64,000 nt of DNA from Cristatella mucedo (lineage: Eukaryota > Bryozoa > Phylactolaemata > Cristatellidae): positions 560,001 to 624,000 of the forward strand of contig WPIO01000139.1 in NCBI GenBank assembly GCA_009760855.2. The letters are read 5' to 3'. The notes under the pieces were generated by a model that was not told the origin of the DNA, did no database searches, and saw only the letters and a list, made by a program, of their open reading frames with translations. Numbering within the stretch: position 1 is the first letter of the stretch; every line of letters starts with the position of its first letter. Made by a program: the position numbers and the translations under genes. Below are positions 1-17,843 of the stretch, in pieces.

Positions 1-1235
1 ATACCTGTCAATCACCCTGGGGTAAAGAGGAAGCTATATCCTAGCCTTCATAGTAAGGCTGGAGGGAATTCAATCACTCTACCATTCAATATAGCCATTA
101 AGCTAAACGTCTTGGGTATGGTGCTAAACACTGATCAGATATTCTTCAAAATCGTTGCCAAACCGACCTTTCTAATATGTCACCAAGAAGTGGCCTTGGG
201 CCTTTACCTGCCATGGGCAGAGCAGCCAGCACAATCCGAAGCTCGGACGGCAGCTCTACCTCCTCAAGCAGCATGCACCACCCGGCTGTCCTGTGGGTTC
301 TTTTCTGTGCTGTTCGTACCAGGTATGCATGCAGGATATTCTTCGTATTCGTAGGACACCCGGCTGTATTCAGTTCAGTTTTGGCCAGCCGGCTAGCTGA
401 GATCACTTTTGGTCCCTTATTGCTAAGTGCATGACTAACAGGAGCTCGATACTAACTAATCACACGAACCTTTCGACCATTTCGAATGCTCTGTGCTATT
501 TATACACAGCTCTACCAAAACCATTTTACAAGCTTTTAGTGATTATCTTTATTCTTTATTTATTCTTTTTAAGTAATGTTCTCAAACATGGAAAGAATGC
601 AGTCTCCACTATTCAACAGCAAAGAAATGTATGCATCTGTAGCAGGAAGCAACAGCCTATACCAGGAATAAAACATATTAATTGTCTAAATGCATTCACA
701 GAATGCTTACACCAAGATCATCGAGTTGTTGCAACAAAATATGCAGAAAACACAGTTCTCGAGTCGTTAATAGACCCCCATTACCATATAAGAAAAATTC
801 TGACGGTAGGCCGTAAGTTGTTAATAGCCAAACGGTCATATATTAACATGACCGTTTCTTTAAAAGTGAACAACGAAATACTTTGCAAACTTCAGCAGTA
901 CTGCACATCGTCCATTGAGCCCTTGAAGCATGGAGTAGGAGTATCTTTTGGGTACCTTCTTTCACGACACAGGAATATATTCTCTCACTTGCCGATGTCA
1001 TCACCGAGCATTATTGCTGCTTTCATTTACAGGCAAATGACACAAACTCCACATCATCCTTACTAGCAACTACCTTGCAGCTTGTAACGCCGACTTTTGC
1101 ACTGGGATAGCTACTTTCCTAAAACAAGTGACAAGACCTAACAATCTATGGGCACAACTAGTGTCACTCAAGAACTAGAAACCTTGCTCTCCTTTACTCG
1201 GCCAATAGCATCTGCATAGAATCTTCTATATTCGT
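1..1235. other. Unassigned sequence, 3' of BOD1
   Basis: No recognised gene. A 211-codon plus-strand frame (431-1066) has no motif I can name and AT-rich, non-biased codon use, so it is probably chance. On the minus strand 290-208 looks faintly exon-like (see findings). No repeat of the families found elsewhere was recognised here. Confidence 0.4.
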
Positions 1236-1365
1236 GCCACCCTGGTTTGACCAAGGGGTTAGGTGCTAGTCTTTAATGACCAGATTGTGAGCTCGAACCC
1301 TTAGGCACATGTAAAGCACCTGAATAGCGAATAGTTCTCCTAGGCGTTCTATAAATGAGGTATTC
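1236..1365 (+). mobile_element. Degenerate tRNA-derived SINE, family 1
   Basis: This copy aligns along its length with the better SINEs at 37920 and 51792. It has a GGTTTGACCAAGGGGTTAGG region (A box degraded), GAGCTCGAACCC (B-box like), then a LINE-like tail AGCACCTGAATAG...TCTATAAATGAGGTATT. It lies downstream of BOD1. Confidence 0.7.
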
Positions 1366-1426
1366 TTATTTTACTTGGCCAACTGGCCCTCACGAGGCCT
1401 GCCATCATTGGGGGCATAAATTAAAC

Positions 1427-1613
1427 CAGCGATTCTCAGCCTGTGTGTGGGTCGCGACCCCTTTGGGGGTTGAACGACCCTTTCACAGGGGTCGCCTCAG
1501 ATCATCAAAAAACACATTTCCACATTTCACACACAATAATTGTATCGTTGGGGGTCGCCACACGTGAGGAACTGTATTAAAAGGTTGCGGCATTAGGAAG
1601 TTGAGAACCACTG
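1427..1613 (+). mobile_element. SPIN-like hAT MITE
   Basis: A 187-bp non-autonomous element. Its ends CAGCGATTCTCAGCC and CAGTGGTTCTCAACTT (reverse complement of the right end) are inverted repeats. It is flanked by 8-bp hAT-type duplications AATTAAAC (1419-1426) and ATTTAAAC (1614-1621), with one mismatch. From memory, the interior strings GGGTCGCGACCCCTTTGGGG, GAACGACCCTTTCACAGGGG and GAGGAACTGTATTAAAAGG match the SPIN (Space Invader) hAT consensus known for horizontal transfer between animals. A close SPIN relative cannot be excluded. Confidence 0.85.
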
Positions 1614-1649
1614 ATTTAAACTCATTTGTTGTGAACGTCAGTCACAACT

Positions 1650-2010
1650 GCCAAGATTCTTGCACTGCTATCTGACCTTCACTAATTTCACTGGCTACCC
1701 ATCAAGCAGTGCCATCGACTTGAAGGTCGTGCCACTGTCACTTTTAGGCCTCACTCGTTGCTCCAGCTCTGGCTTAGCTGTCCACACAGATTAGCGTCCC
1801 CTCCCCCCCCCGTGCTTCCCTTGCTTCACCCTCACCTCCTCGGGCCTTTCTCGGATTCGCGATGAGTATATCTTTGCCTCTACCAGACCTCATAAAGATC
1901 CTTGGTAGATTGTGCCTTCGGTTTTTAGACATCCATCTACAAACTAATACTGCCATCCTCCCTGACTTGACGGCATTTTCAAAGCAAAACTAAAAATCCG
2001 TCAGATCCTT
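1650..2010 (+). mobile_element. LINE family A-like 3' relic
   Basis: A decayed C-terminal LINE segment. The text tggctacccatcaagcagtg corresponds to the HWLPVKQ part of family A, followed by ttgaaggtcg and cttttaggcctcactcgttg (the KVLSLTFRSLHS region) and gacttgacggcattttcaaa (DLTTFKR). Several frameshifts and a CCCTCACC-type low-complexity insertion are present. Confidence 0.65.
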
Positions 2011-2329
2011 ATATGATATCCTTTGTCCACATACACATGTCTCTGTACTTGTTGTGCATACTATGATTATGTGACACAGTCTCTAATCAGTTAATCTGCT
2101 CCCTGGTCAGCCACTGAAAAATGCATAGAAGAAAACTTAGTTAAATCACAATCACCATGGTCGGAGCGAGCATCTTAGCCACTGGGCCAAACCAGATTGG
2201 CTGCTCTCCATCAATGCTATGGAAGTATCCTAGTACTATTACCATAACAAGTACAGGAAGTGTAATAGAGCAGCAAAACCCATTTCACACATTGTGAGCC
2301 GGCCTGGGTTACCAGGTATAGGTACACAC

Positions 2330-10788
<8,459 letters not shown>

Positions 10789-11039
10789 ATCAGGGACTTC
10801 AAACGCGGTCCGGAGACGGAGAAACGGAAGAGGCTGCTGGGGTCAAGGTAAGTACTCGCCCGGCCCTCCCGCTTCGTGCTAGTTAGAGGCTTGCAACTAC
10901 GTAAAAAGCTCCCGCTGTCATATATCCTGAGTGCAAGGTATATAGCTGCCTGGAACTCGTTAAGGCTAATCCGTTTCTGATGATGGCGGACTGGCGCCGT
11001 ACAGTAAAACTGTCAATGGATTCTCTTCATCCCTTCTAA

Positions 11040-11190
11040 CCAGGTTACGCTTGTTGTAATCGAGCGTGCCACCACTAACCATTCAATTCAGCTTGATTCG
11101 AGCATGCTTCCGTTGCAGTGCAGCAAATGTAAAATGTCTAGAAAGAGATTAGGTTCTCCGAGCGTGCTACAACAAATGTATTACTATCCC
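11040..11190 (+). mobile_element. LINE 3' UTR fragment
   Basis: Contains gcagcaaatgtaaaatgtct, agaaagagattaggttctcc, gagcgtgctacaacaaatg and a short ATT tail, equivalent to the last 130 bp or so of the LINE. It lies immediately upstream of the solo LTR. Confidence 0.7.
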
Positions 11191-11239
11191 ACAAATGTGC
11201 ATCTCTCGGTCGTTGTTAGCCCAATCTATCGGTGTATAC

Positions 11240-12578
11240 TGTAACGCCCTGCTGGCCTTGGCTGAATTTTAGCACGAACAAGAGCTGTTCGGAGGCGGGC
11301 TAGAACTCCTTCGTCCTGGAGCAGTGAGCCAGAGAGGAGCGTCAGTGCGGTTAGAGAGGAAGCGCTTAAGAGCAAGCCAGGAAGCTCTGAGACGAGCGGC
11401 GGCGATTCGGCCTTTAGAATTGGTCCGATACCCGCGGAAGCTGCTGATAGATGTTGGCTGGCCTGTCAACCCCCGCCTTCCCTCTTTCCAAGGAAGAATC
11501 GTCTGGAACCCATTCGCCATTCAAGCTGGACAGAGGTGCCCTTCCAGTGGCCTGGGGACGGTATTAATTCCTTTCCGTAATGGGCCAAGGTGTCCGGGCC
11601 CAATACCACTAAGCTCTTGCCCCATTGTTTCAGCTAGGTATTTAAGAGTCAAGCGACGCTCGCTCTTGGTCTTACGGTCTTTTGTCTGTGGTCTTCTGTC
11701 TTTGGTCCGGCTCCGCCGTCGGACACGTTTCTCTGAAAGCGAGGGAGGAGGGCGGGCTGTTCGCCGGCGATTGACGGAACAGGACGAGACAGCGCTAGGA
11801 GGATTCGGTGGACTCCACCGAATACGGTCGTATCGCGCCCGAGCTGGCATTTTGTGTGTTCTTTCGTGTTTTGTGTTTCTTTTGTGTCGTGTTTGTGCGC
11901 GCTAGCACGTGGTCTCGGCATAGGGATTTGCCGGTGCGAGCTAGGCGCAGTTGGCGTGTGTGGAGCCCTAGTTTCCCAGTAAGGGTTTAGGCTCCGGTTC
12001 GCGCTTCAGTGTGGAGAAGTATTTCCTCCGCAGGAGTGCTTGAATTGGCGTGTGTGGAGTATTCCTGTCGCACTGGTGGAAACCGAGTTCTAGTTCTCCG
12101 GGTAGGGTTTAGACTCTGGTTCGCGCTTCAGTGTGGAGAAGTATTCCCTCCGCAAGAGTGTTTAAGTTGGCGTGTTTGGGGTATTCCCTCGGCACAGGTG
12201 GGAACAGATTCCTAGTTCACCGGTTAGGGTTTAGGGTCCGGGTCGCGCTTAGTGTGGAGGAGTATTCCCTCCGCAAGAGTGTTAGTGCAGCTGAGAACGT
12301 GCGAGGAGTGTGGAGATAAAGCTGAACTAGACGCGTGGCGACTTTGTGCGCTTGCGAATAAAGTTCAGTAAAATCCCCAATCTGTGTGTCTTGCTTCCAA
12401 TTCACGCCGCGGACTCACGACCCCCTTTAGTAACGGTAGGCAGGTCAGCGCCAGAAACGCTCGTTTCGTGGCGGCCAGCTTATTTCGCGTAGGCGCGCAC
12501 CGAACGGCATTAGGCGATAGGCTACGCCGCTAGGTAAGCGGCAGGTCAAGCTTACCCCGCCGAGCCTTCGGCGTTACA
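11240..12578 (+). mobile_element. Solo LTR, 1.34 kb, with internal 122-bp tandem repeats
   Basis: The ends TGTAACGCC and GGCGTTACA form the TG...CA inverted termini of an LTR. A 4-bp duplication ATAC flanks it (11236-11239, 12579-12582). A TATA-like tatttaag (about 11639) and AATAAA (about 12356) give a plus orientation. GC content is well above its surroundings. No gag/pol or second LTR is adjacent, so it is a solo LTR left by recombination. The superfamily is not determined (Ty3/gypsy likely). Confidence 0.8.
11951..12290 (+). repeat. 122-bp tandem repeat inside the LTR
   Basis: The unit beginning GTTTAGGCTCCGGTTCGCGC starts at 11985, 12107 and 12229, i.e. every 122 bp, with about 85-90% identity. 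A partial unit precedes it (from 11951) and the third copy is truncated. Repeats like this in LTRs often hold promoter or enhancer motifs. Confidence 0.9.
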
Positions 12579-12859
12579 ATACCCTCTATTCTAGAGAGAT
12601 TGTTAACCTAATTTAGAAATCACTGGTCTTTTGTTGGAATCTTTCGCAAACCTATGCCTCGCAAGGCCTTAAGAGACCGCCGTCGCAGCTATTTTTCGGC
12701 AGGCAGGGCATGCGTTACGCGCGTATGTGCTCCCTCGTAAGACGGTTCATTTTCAGACGTGAATTTGTGTTTTTGGTTCTCACCTGGATTACTGCTCTTC
12801 ATTAAACAATCAAAAATACACCAGGATTTTGAATTTTGTGCATTTGCGCCATATTGCTG

Positions 12860-13600
12860 CGACCATCTTACTCGGCATAGGCTTTACAGAAGCTCAGGAC
12901 CGCTGAAAAGGATAAGCCATAGTCGGCAGCAGGAGAGTACTTGTCGTTGCCTAAGAATTGAGGAAGAGAGTTCCACAGTCTACGACCTGCAGAGCTAAAG
13001 CTTCTGTCGCCAACGGCCTTTGAGCGGAGGAATTGAACTGCTAATTTATTGTCCACACAGGACCTGAGGGCACGAGGAGGCACTGGTGCAGCAGTTCAGC
13101 TAGGTATTGAGGAGCCAACCCTCGGAAGGCCTTGTGAGTCAGCGTAAGAACTTTGCTCTGTATCCTTTGCTCAACCGGCAAAGGAGACACGTGCTTAAAC
13201 CTCTGGGACTTGAAGACTAGCCTTGCAGCCATTTTCATAGTCAGCTGCAGTGGTTTCTTATTAGTGGTCCCTAGTTGCTTTCTTTGGTAGCCCAGCCAAA
13301 AGGGAATTGCAATAATCAAGCCGAGGACAGAGCTAGTTTAATTTTTAACAAGCCACTGTGGAAGACAGCTCCTAATCTTGGATAGAGATCGGATGTGATG
13401 GCTAGCTGTAGAAGCAGTATCTCTGAATGAAGCTTTTGAAATTGAGGCAGCTGTCGAAAGCGACCTAAATTTTGAGCACATAGTCGCACAACAGCATCAC
13501 CTATTAGAAGAGCAAAGCCTTTTAATCCAGCCACAAGCTTAGGGTGTCCTATGAGCAGCACTTCGGTTTTATTGACTGGTCTTCACGTCATCACTGCATC
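12860..13600 (-). mobile_element. LINE family B copy, antisense
   Basis: On the minus strand it encodes AARLVFKSQRFKHVSPLPVE, QRIQSKVLTLTHKAFRGLAP, QYLAELLHQC and further on RSFSSAGRRLWNSLPQF, the C-terminal end of a CR1/L2-like LINE distinct from family A. The minus-strand frames 13561-13316 and 13319-13041 are the remnants. Confidence 0.75.
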
Positions 13601-14315
13601 TTACTGGGACTGGGCTTTCAGAGGGCTAAAGGTAGCGTTGCTAACAATGCGCATGCATTCTTAAGGCTCCACCTGAAGTGCATTGCTTCCAGATCGTCCT
13701 CCTCCTCCTCATCGGGGCATGCAAATACCTGCAAGCCCGTTAACGAGCTAACACGTGAGTCATCCGGGCCACGGCGAGAAAGGGCTACCTGATTCCCTAT
13801 CCATAATTACCTTTAGCCATCCATAAAGACTCACGTTGACCCTGTAGCGAGATCGCTCTTCACCCAGCACGTGAAAGGCAGCTTCCTATTGACCATCGAC
13901 TGTTCTCATAACATTTTTCTAGGAATAGTTGTCAGTGGTAGAGAAATGCAACAGGCTTTAATTGTCACGGCGATTCGTACGAAGAAAAGGCAGTGCCGAA
14001 TCAGATTGCACTTGAGGCCAGCGTATCGCCGTATGGGCATAATTTTGGGACGAAGGAAGACGCTGGGGGTAAGACAGCTACCCCTGTGGAGGAGACGGGC
14101 GTAAGGATTCAGTGCAAGTTTTCGGCTATTGCCTGCTCTGTTTAATTGGGAGGGAGGGGGCTAGACAGAAAATCGCTCTAGCTATGGACGACGGCAAGCG
14201 CGAGACGATGTTTGCTTAACAGCTAGGCAGAAAAGTATCTGCCCTTGTACAAGTTAATAAATAGTATTAGGAAGCTAAACGTAAACGTGGCGAATTGTGC
14301 ATGTTTTCACCTTCC
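13600..14315. other. Unassigned intergenic sequence
   Basis: No gene recognised. A minus-strand 56-bp segment (13728-13673) with a good acceptor (gggcttgcag) and CTTCAG|GTGGAG donor encodes VFACPDEEEEDDLEAMHF; it is discussed in findings. The plus-strand frame 13871-14104 has no recognisable motif. Confidence 0.35.
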
Positions 14316-14322
14316 TAAGCCT

Positions 14323-17300
14323 TCCTTCCTAAGCACCCCGTAGCCGCCGCGGTGGCCGGAACCGCCAGCTTAGACGCTGCTCGTTTGGTATTCCTAGCAT
14401 TGTCTCGAACCGCTTAGCACGCTCCCCCGCATGCGTCACTGTAAATCTCTCAAACTTAGTGGTCATCAGGCCTGTTGTAACCCAATCGGCCAGACTTAAC
14501 GCTTGCCTTTGGAATCCTCGCTCAATGTGCAATAAACCTCTAGTAATAAACGACCTTATTTCTGAAAATGGTATCGACCTGCTCGCCCTAACTGAAACTT
14601 GGCTGAAATCGATAAACTGCCCGACAATTAAAGACGCTACTCCATCTGGTTTCACGTTCTTTCACACCCCTAGATCAATCAAAACTGGAGGTGGAGTTGC
14701 TATGATCGTGCGCTCGAAATTCAACTTCAAGCCATTTGCGGTACCCTCGAAGCAGTCTTTTGAATCAATTGTCCTGGTCTCACCCGAAAACAAGCTACCG
14801 ATAGTGGCAGTAGTCTATCGCCCACCAGGTACCAAATCCTCCTTTATCTCAGATTTCTCCGATCTCATTTCGATTCTGTGTTCAAGAAATCGATCCTTCC
14901 TCGTTATGGGTGATTTCAACGTTCACTTTGATAACTTATCTGACGCTTTCAGCACCGAATTTCGTACATTGACAGACTCATTATCTCTTGTGACTCATGT
15001 GCATGGCCCTACCCACATCAAGGGTCACACACTCGACCAAATTTTCTCATATAACTGCACTTTGTCATCACCAGTTATCACCAAATCCTGCTTATCTGAC
15101 CACATGCAGATCTCATTCAATCTACAGTGTGTGCCCACATTCTCCTCTAAAATAACCTGTGAATCGCGAAACCTCAAGACCCTTGATATCGATGCTGTCC
15201 GTGCGAGCATATCTGCTTCACCTTTGCTGCTCAGTCCTCCCTCCGATCTGTCATCACTGGTAGATTGCTACAACACGACACTAGCTGACACGCTCGACGA
15301 GTTTGCACCTTTGACAAAGCGCACTGTGCGCCCCCGCCCAGACGGCCTATGGTTTACCACAGACATTAAACTAGCCAAGTCTACTAAACGAAAGCTTGAA
15401 AAGGCATACAAAAGATCCGGACTAACTGTCCATCGACAGGCATATGAAGACTACTGTAGGTCGTACCAATCGATCGTAGCAAAGGCTAAGTCTAGCTTCT
15501 ATAGAAACATTGTTGAATCACAGATGCACAATCCAAAAATGCTGATGTCGACAATAAACCATCTCCTCAACCGTTCCCAGGTTAGCTCCTTACCTGATGA
15601 TCCTTGTGATGATCTAGCCGATCGCTTCTCTCGATTCTTTGTGCAGAAGATAGACAAAATCAGGGAATCCATCCCTACGATGACAACCTTCCCACTAGAA
15701 TGCTGTTCCTCGGTTCCTGGCAGCGCCTCAATGTCTGCATTTAAACAGGTCACTAGTGATGTAGTCCTAAAGCTCGTATCTCAATCAAAGAAGACAACAA
15801 GTCCACTGGACCCTATTCCCACTGTCCTGCTCCTACGTTGCATTGATCTGCTGCTGCCATGCATAACCAACATCATTAATATGTCATTAGCCTCAGGTCA
15901 GGTCCCAGCACCTTTCAAAAAAGCTGTAGTCAGGCCACTTCTCAAGAAAGTTACACTAGACCAAGAGAACTTAAGCAACTACCGCTCAGTCTCCCTTCTA
16001 CCATTCCTGTCAAAGACACTGGAACGGGTCGTGGCAGACCAGCTGAACTCGTATATCGAAACCTCACACCTTGCTAGTAAGTTCCAGTCTGGCTTTAGAG
16101 CTAATCACTCCACAGAGTCAGCCTTGCTTCGGGTATACAACGACCTACTTAGGAATGCAGACATGGGTAGAGTGTCTCTTCTTGTTTTGCTCGATCTTTC
16201 GGCAGCTTTTGATACCATCGATCACAAAGTACTTGTAGAGCGCCTCTCATCTCGCCTGGGCATCACTGGCACTGCTCTGCAGTGGTTCAGGTCCTATCTC
16301 AGTGGGAGACTCCAGAGTGTTGACGTGAATGGACAAAGATCATCTGAAGTACCTCTAAAATATGGAGTACCTCAGGGCTCTGTGCTAGGTCCGGTCCTTT
16401 TCACCGTTTATACTCTCCCTCTCGCTGATGTGATTGCCAAGCACAATCTAGGCTTTCACTTCTATGCGGATGACACTCAGTTGTACCTTTGCTTTGATCC
16501 CTCCCAGCCTTCGAGCACCTCAAATTCTCTCAACTCACTTGCTGCATGCATTGATGACATCCGATCATGGATGGCAGCAAATTTTCTAAAACTAAACGAT
16601 GATAAAACTAACTTACTAGTTATGGGCAAACCTAGTGTTATTCAGAAATTGGAAAGGCTGACTTTCAAAATTAGCTCTGCCAGCATATCTCCAGTTGCAT
16701 CAGCTCGAAATCTAGGTGTCATATTCCAAAGCGACCTCTCGTTAGACGACCACATCAGCTCCACAGTCAAATCAGCCTATTTTCAGCTTCATAACATTGC
16801 TAAAATTAGGGCTTGTTTAGATAAGGATACCACGTCCAAGTTGGTCCATGCATTCGTGACATCTCGTCTCGACTTCTGCAACTCACTGCTTACTGGCCTA
16901 CCAGCATGTGCGATCAGGCGATTGCAGCTGGTGCAAAACTCTGCAGCTAGGCTTGTCTGTCGTGAGCGTCGCAGTTGCCACATTACTCCACTTCTCGCCG
17001 ACCTGCACTGGTTACCAGTCAAGCAACGGATTGACTTCAAGGTTTTGTCGCTCACTTTTAGGTCTCTTCATTCTATGGCTCTAGCCTATCTTTCAGAGAT
17101 ACTACCCCATCAGGCAAAGCATCGTACCACTCGCTTTTCGGAATCCAACAGTCTAGAAATACCTCGTACAAACCTTAAATCCTTTGGAGACCGTGCATTT
17201 AGCTCGTATGCTCCCACAGCCTGGAACTCCCTCCCGACCTGCATCAGAACATCCCCTGACCTGACCACATTTAAAAGAAACTTAAAAACATACCTATTTA

Positions 17301-17557
17301 GGACAGCATTTAGTGGGTCCTTGTGATTCGTCCTCGATGTGCTTATGCGTGCTGACACTGTTCATGCTGCCACTAACCACATTTGCATGCTGACCCAGTG
17401 CATGTAACCCCTAACCATGTTATTCATTTTGTTTGTTTTTCAAGCATGATTTTACTTACTATTCTATTGCGTATCACTTTGCAGCAAATGTAAAGCGCCT
17501 AGAAAGAGATTAAGTTCTCTGAGGGCGCTTTATCAAGTGCAATATTATTATTATTAT
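14323..17557 (+). mobile_element. Full-length LINE, family A (CR1/L2-like)
   Basis: A 3235-bp element flanked by a 7-bp target-site duplication TAAGCCT (14316-14322 and 17558-17564). It has a GC-rich 5' leader of about 136 bp, one intact ORF (14459-17326), a 3' UTR of about 230 bp and a terminal (ATT)n run. The 3' UTR ends in a two-stem hairpin: AAAGCGCC (17492-17499) pairs with GGCGCTTT (17524-17531), and inner AGAGA (17505-17509) with TCTCT (17516-17520). No separate ORF1 is seen. Truncated copies elsewhere in the window are almost identical, so the family was active recently. The clade (CR1, L2 or a relative) is assigned from motif style only. Confidence 0.93.
14459..17326 (+). CDS. LINE ORF2-type polyprotein: AP endonuclease plus reverse transcriptase
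   Basis: An intact 955-residue frame. The N-terminal apurinic/apyrimidinic endonuclease shows ETWL (residues 46-49, catalytic Glu), YRPPG (120-124), GDFN (151-154) and SDH (213-215). The reverse transcriptase shows motif [14 protein letters not shown] (577-589), motif B GVPQGSVLGP (636-645) and motif C YADD (669-672), followed by NFLKLNDDKTNLLV (708-721). A C-terminal region of about 200 residues, rich in Cys and Arg (RLDFCNSLLTGLPACAIRR), is typical of CR1/L2/Rex-like LINEs. All catalytic residues inspected are present and there is no internal stop. The protein nicks target DNA and copies LINE RNA (and probably SINE RNA) in place. The start at 14459 is the first Met before the endonuclease fold. 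Confidence 0.95.
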   Translation: MVIRPVVTQSARLNACLWNPRSMCNKPLVINDLISENGIDLLALTETWLKSINCPTIKDATPSGFTFFHTPRSIKTGGGVAMIVRSKFNFKPFAVPSKQSFESIVLVSPENKLPIVAVVYRPPGTKSSFISDFSDLISILCSRNRSFLVMGDFNVHFDNLSDAFSTEFRTLTDSLSLVTHVHGPTHIKGHTLDQIFSYNCTLSSPVITKSCLSDHMQISFNLQCVPTFSSKITCESRNLKTLDIDAVRASISASPLLLSPPSDLSSLVDCYNTTLADTLDEFAPLTKRTVRPRPDGLWFTTDIKLAKSTKRKLEKAYKRSGLTVHRQAYEDYCRSYQSIVAKAKSSFYRNIVESQMHNPKMLMSTINHLLNRSQVSSLPDDPCDDLADRFSRFFVQKIDKIRESIPTMTTFPLECCSSVPGSASMSAFKQVTSDVVLKLVSQSKKTTSPLDPIPTVLLLRCIDLLLPCITNIINMSLASGQVPAPFKKAVVRPLLKKVTLDQENLSNYRSVSLLPFLSKTLERVVADQLNSYIETSHLASKFQSGFRANHSTESALLRVYNDLLRNADMGRVSLLVLLDLSAAFDTIDHKVLVERLSSRLGITGTALQWFRSYLSGRLQSVDVNGQRSSEVPLKYGVPQGSVLGPVLFTVYTLPLADVIAKHNLGFHFYADDTQLYLCFDPSQPSSTSNSLNSLAACIDDIRSWMAANFLKLNDDKTNLLVMGKPSVIQKLERLTFKISSASISPVASARNLGVIFQSDLSLDDHISSTVKSAYFQLHNIAKIRACLDKDTTSKLVHAFVTSRLDFCNSLLTGLPACAIRRLQLVQNSAARLVCRERRSCHITPLLADLHWLPVKQRIDFKVLSLTFRSLHSMALAYLSEILPHQAKHRTTRFSESNSLEIPRTNLKSFGDRAFSSYAPTAWNSLPTCIRTSPDLTTFKRNLKTYLFRTAFSGSL

Positions 17558-17843
17558 TAAGCCTACTAGAAGCGAAAAACGGGCAAACTTAAACTTATTT
17601 GGGAGTTTCATTTGGGTTGTAAAAAACGGCAGTTTTCCCATCTAAGCGATAATTTCCTGATAGCACAATTAGAAAACGCCCTAAGAGTTTGCAAATGAGA
17701 TCGGTACCCGCCTCTAAAAGAAGCATCTCAACGACTGCGTGTGGCACTGGTATGGAAATGTTCAAGGTTTGATCGAGACATCTGGTTTTGTGCATGCACA
17801 GATGTAGACGTGACAATTTTTTAGATTATGCAATAAGTCAGTA

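Noticed and set aside
431-1066. 211-codon plus-strand ORF
   Set aside because: No motif, no recognisable family, AT-rich codons without bias, and no splice or repeat context; most likely a chance frame.
11269-11921. Arg-rich ORFs of up to 193 codons on both strands
   Set aside because: They fall inside the GC-rich solo LTR and overlap in several frames, as expected of GC-rich non-coding DNA.
16789-17055. 88-codon minus ORF recurring at 5852, 53762 and 54410
   Set aside because: It is the antisense shadow of the LINE C-terminal region and recurs only because the LINE does.
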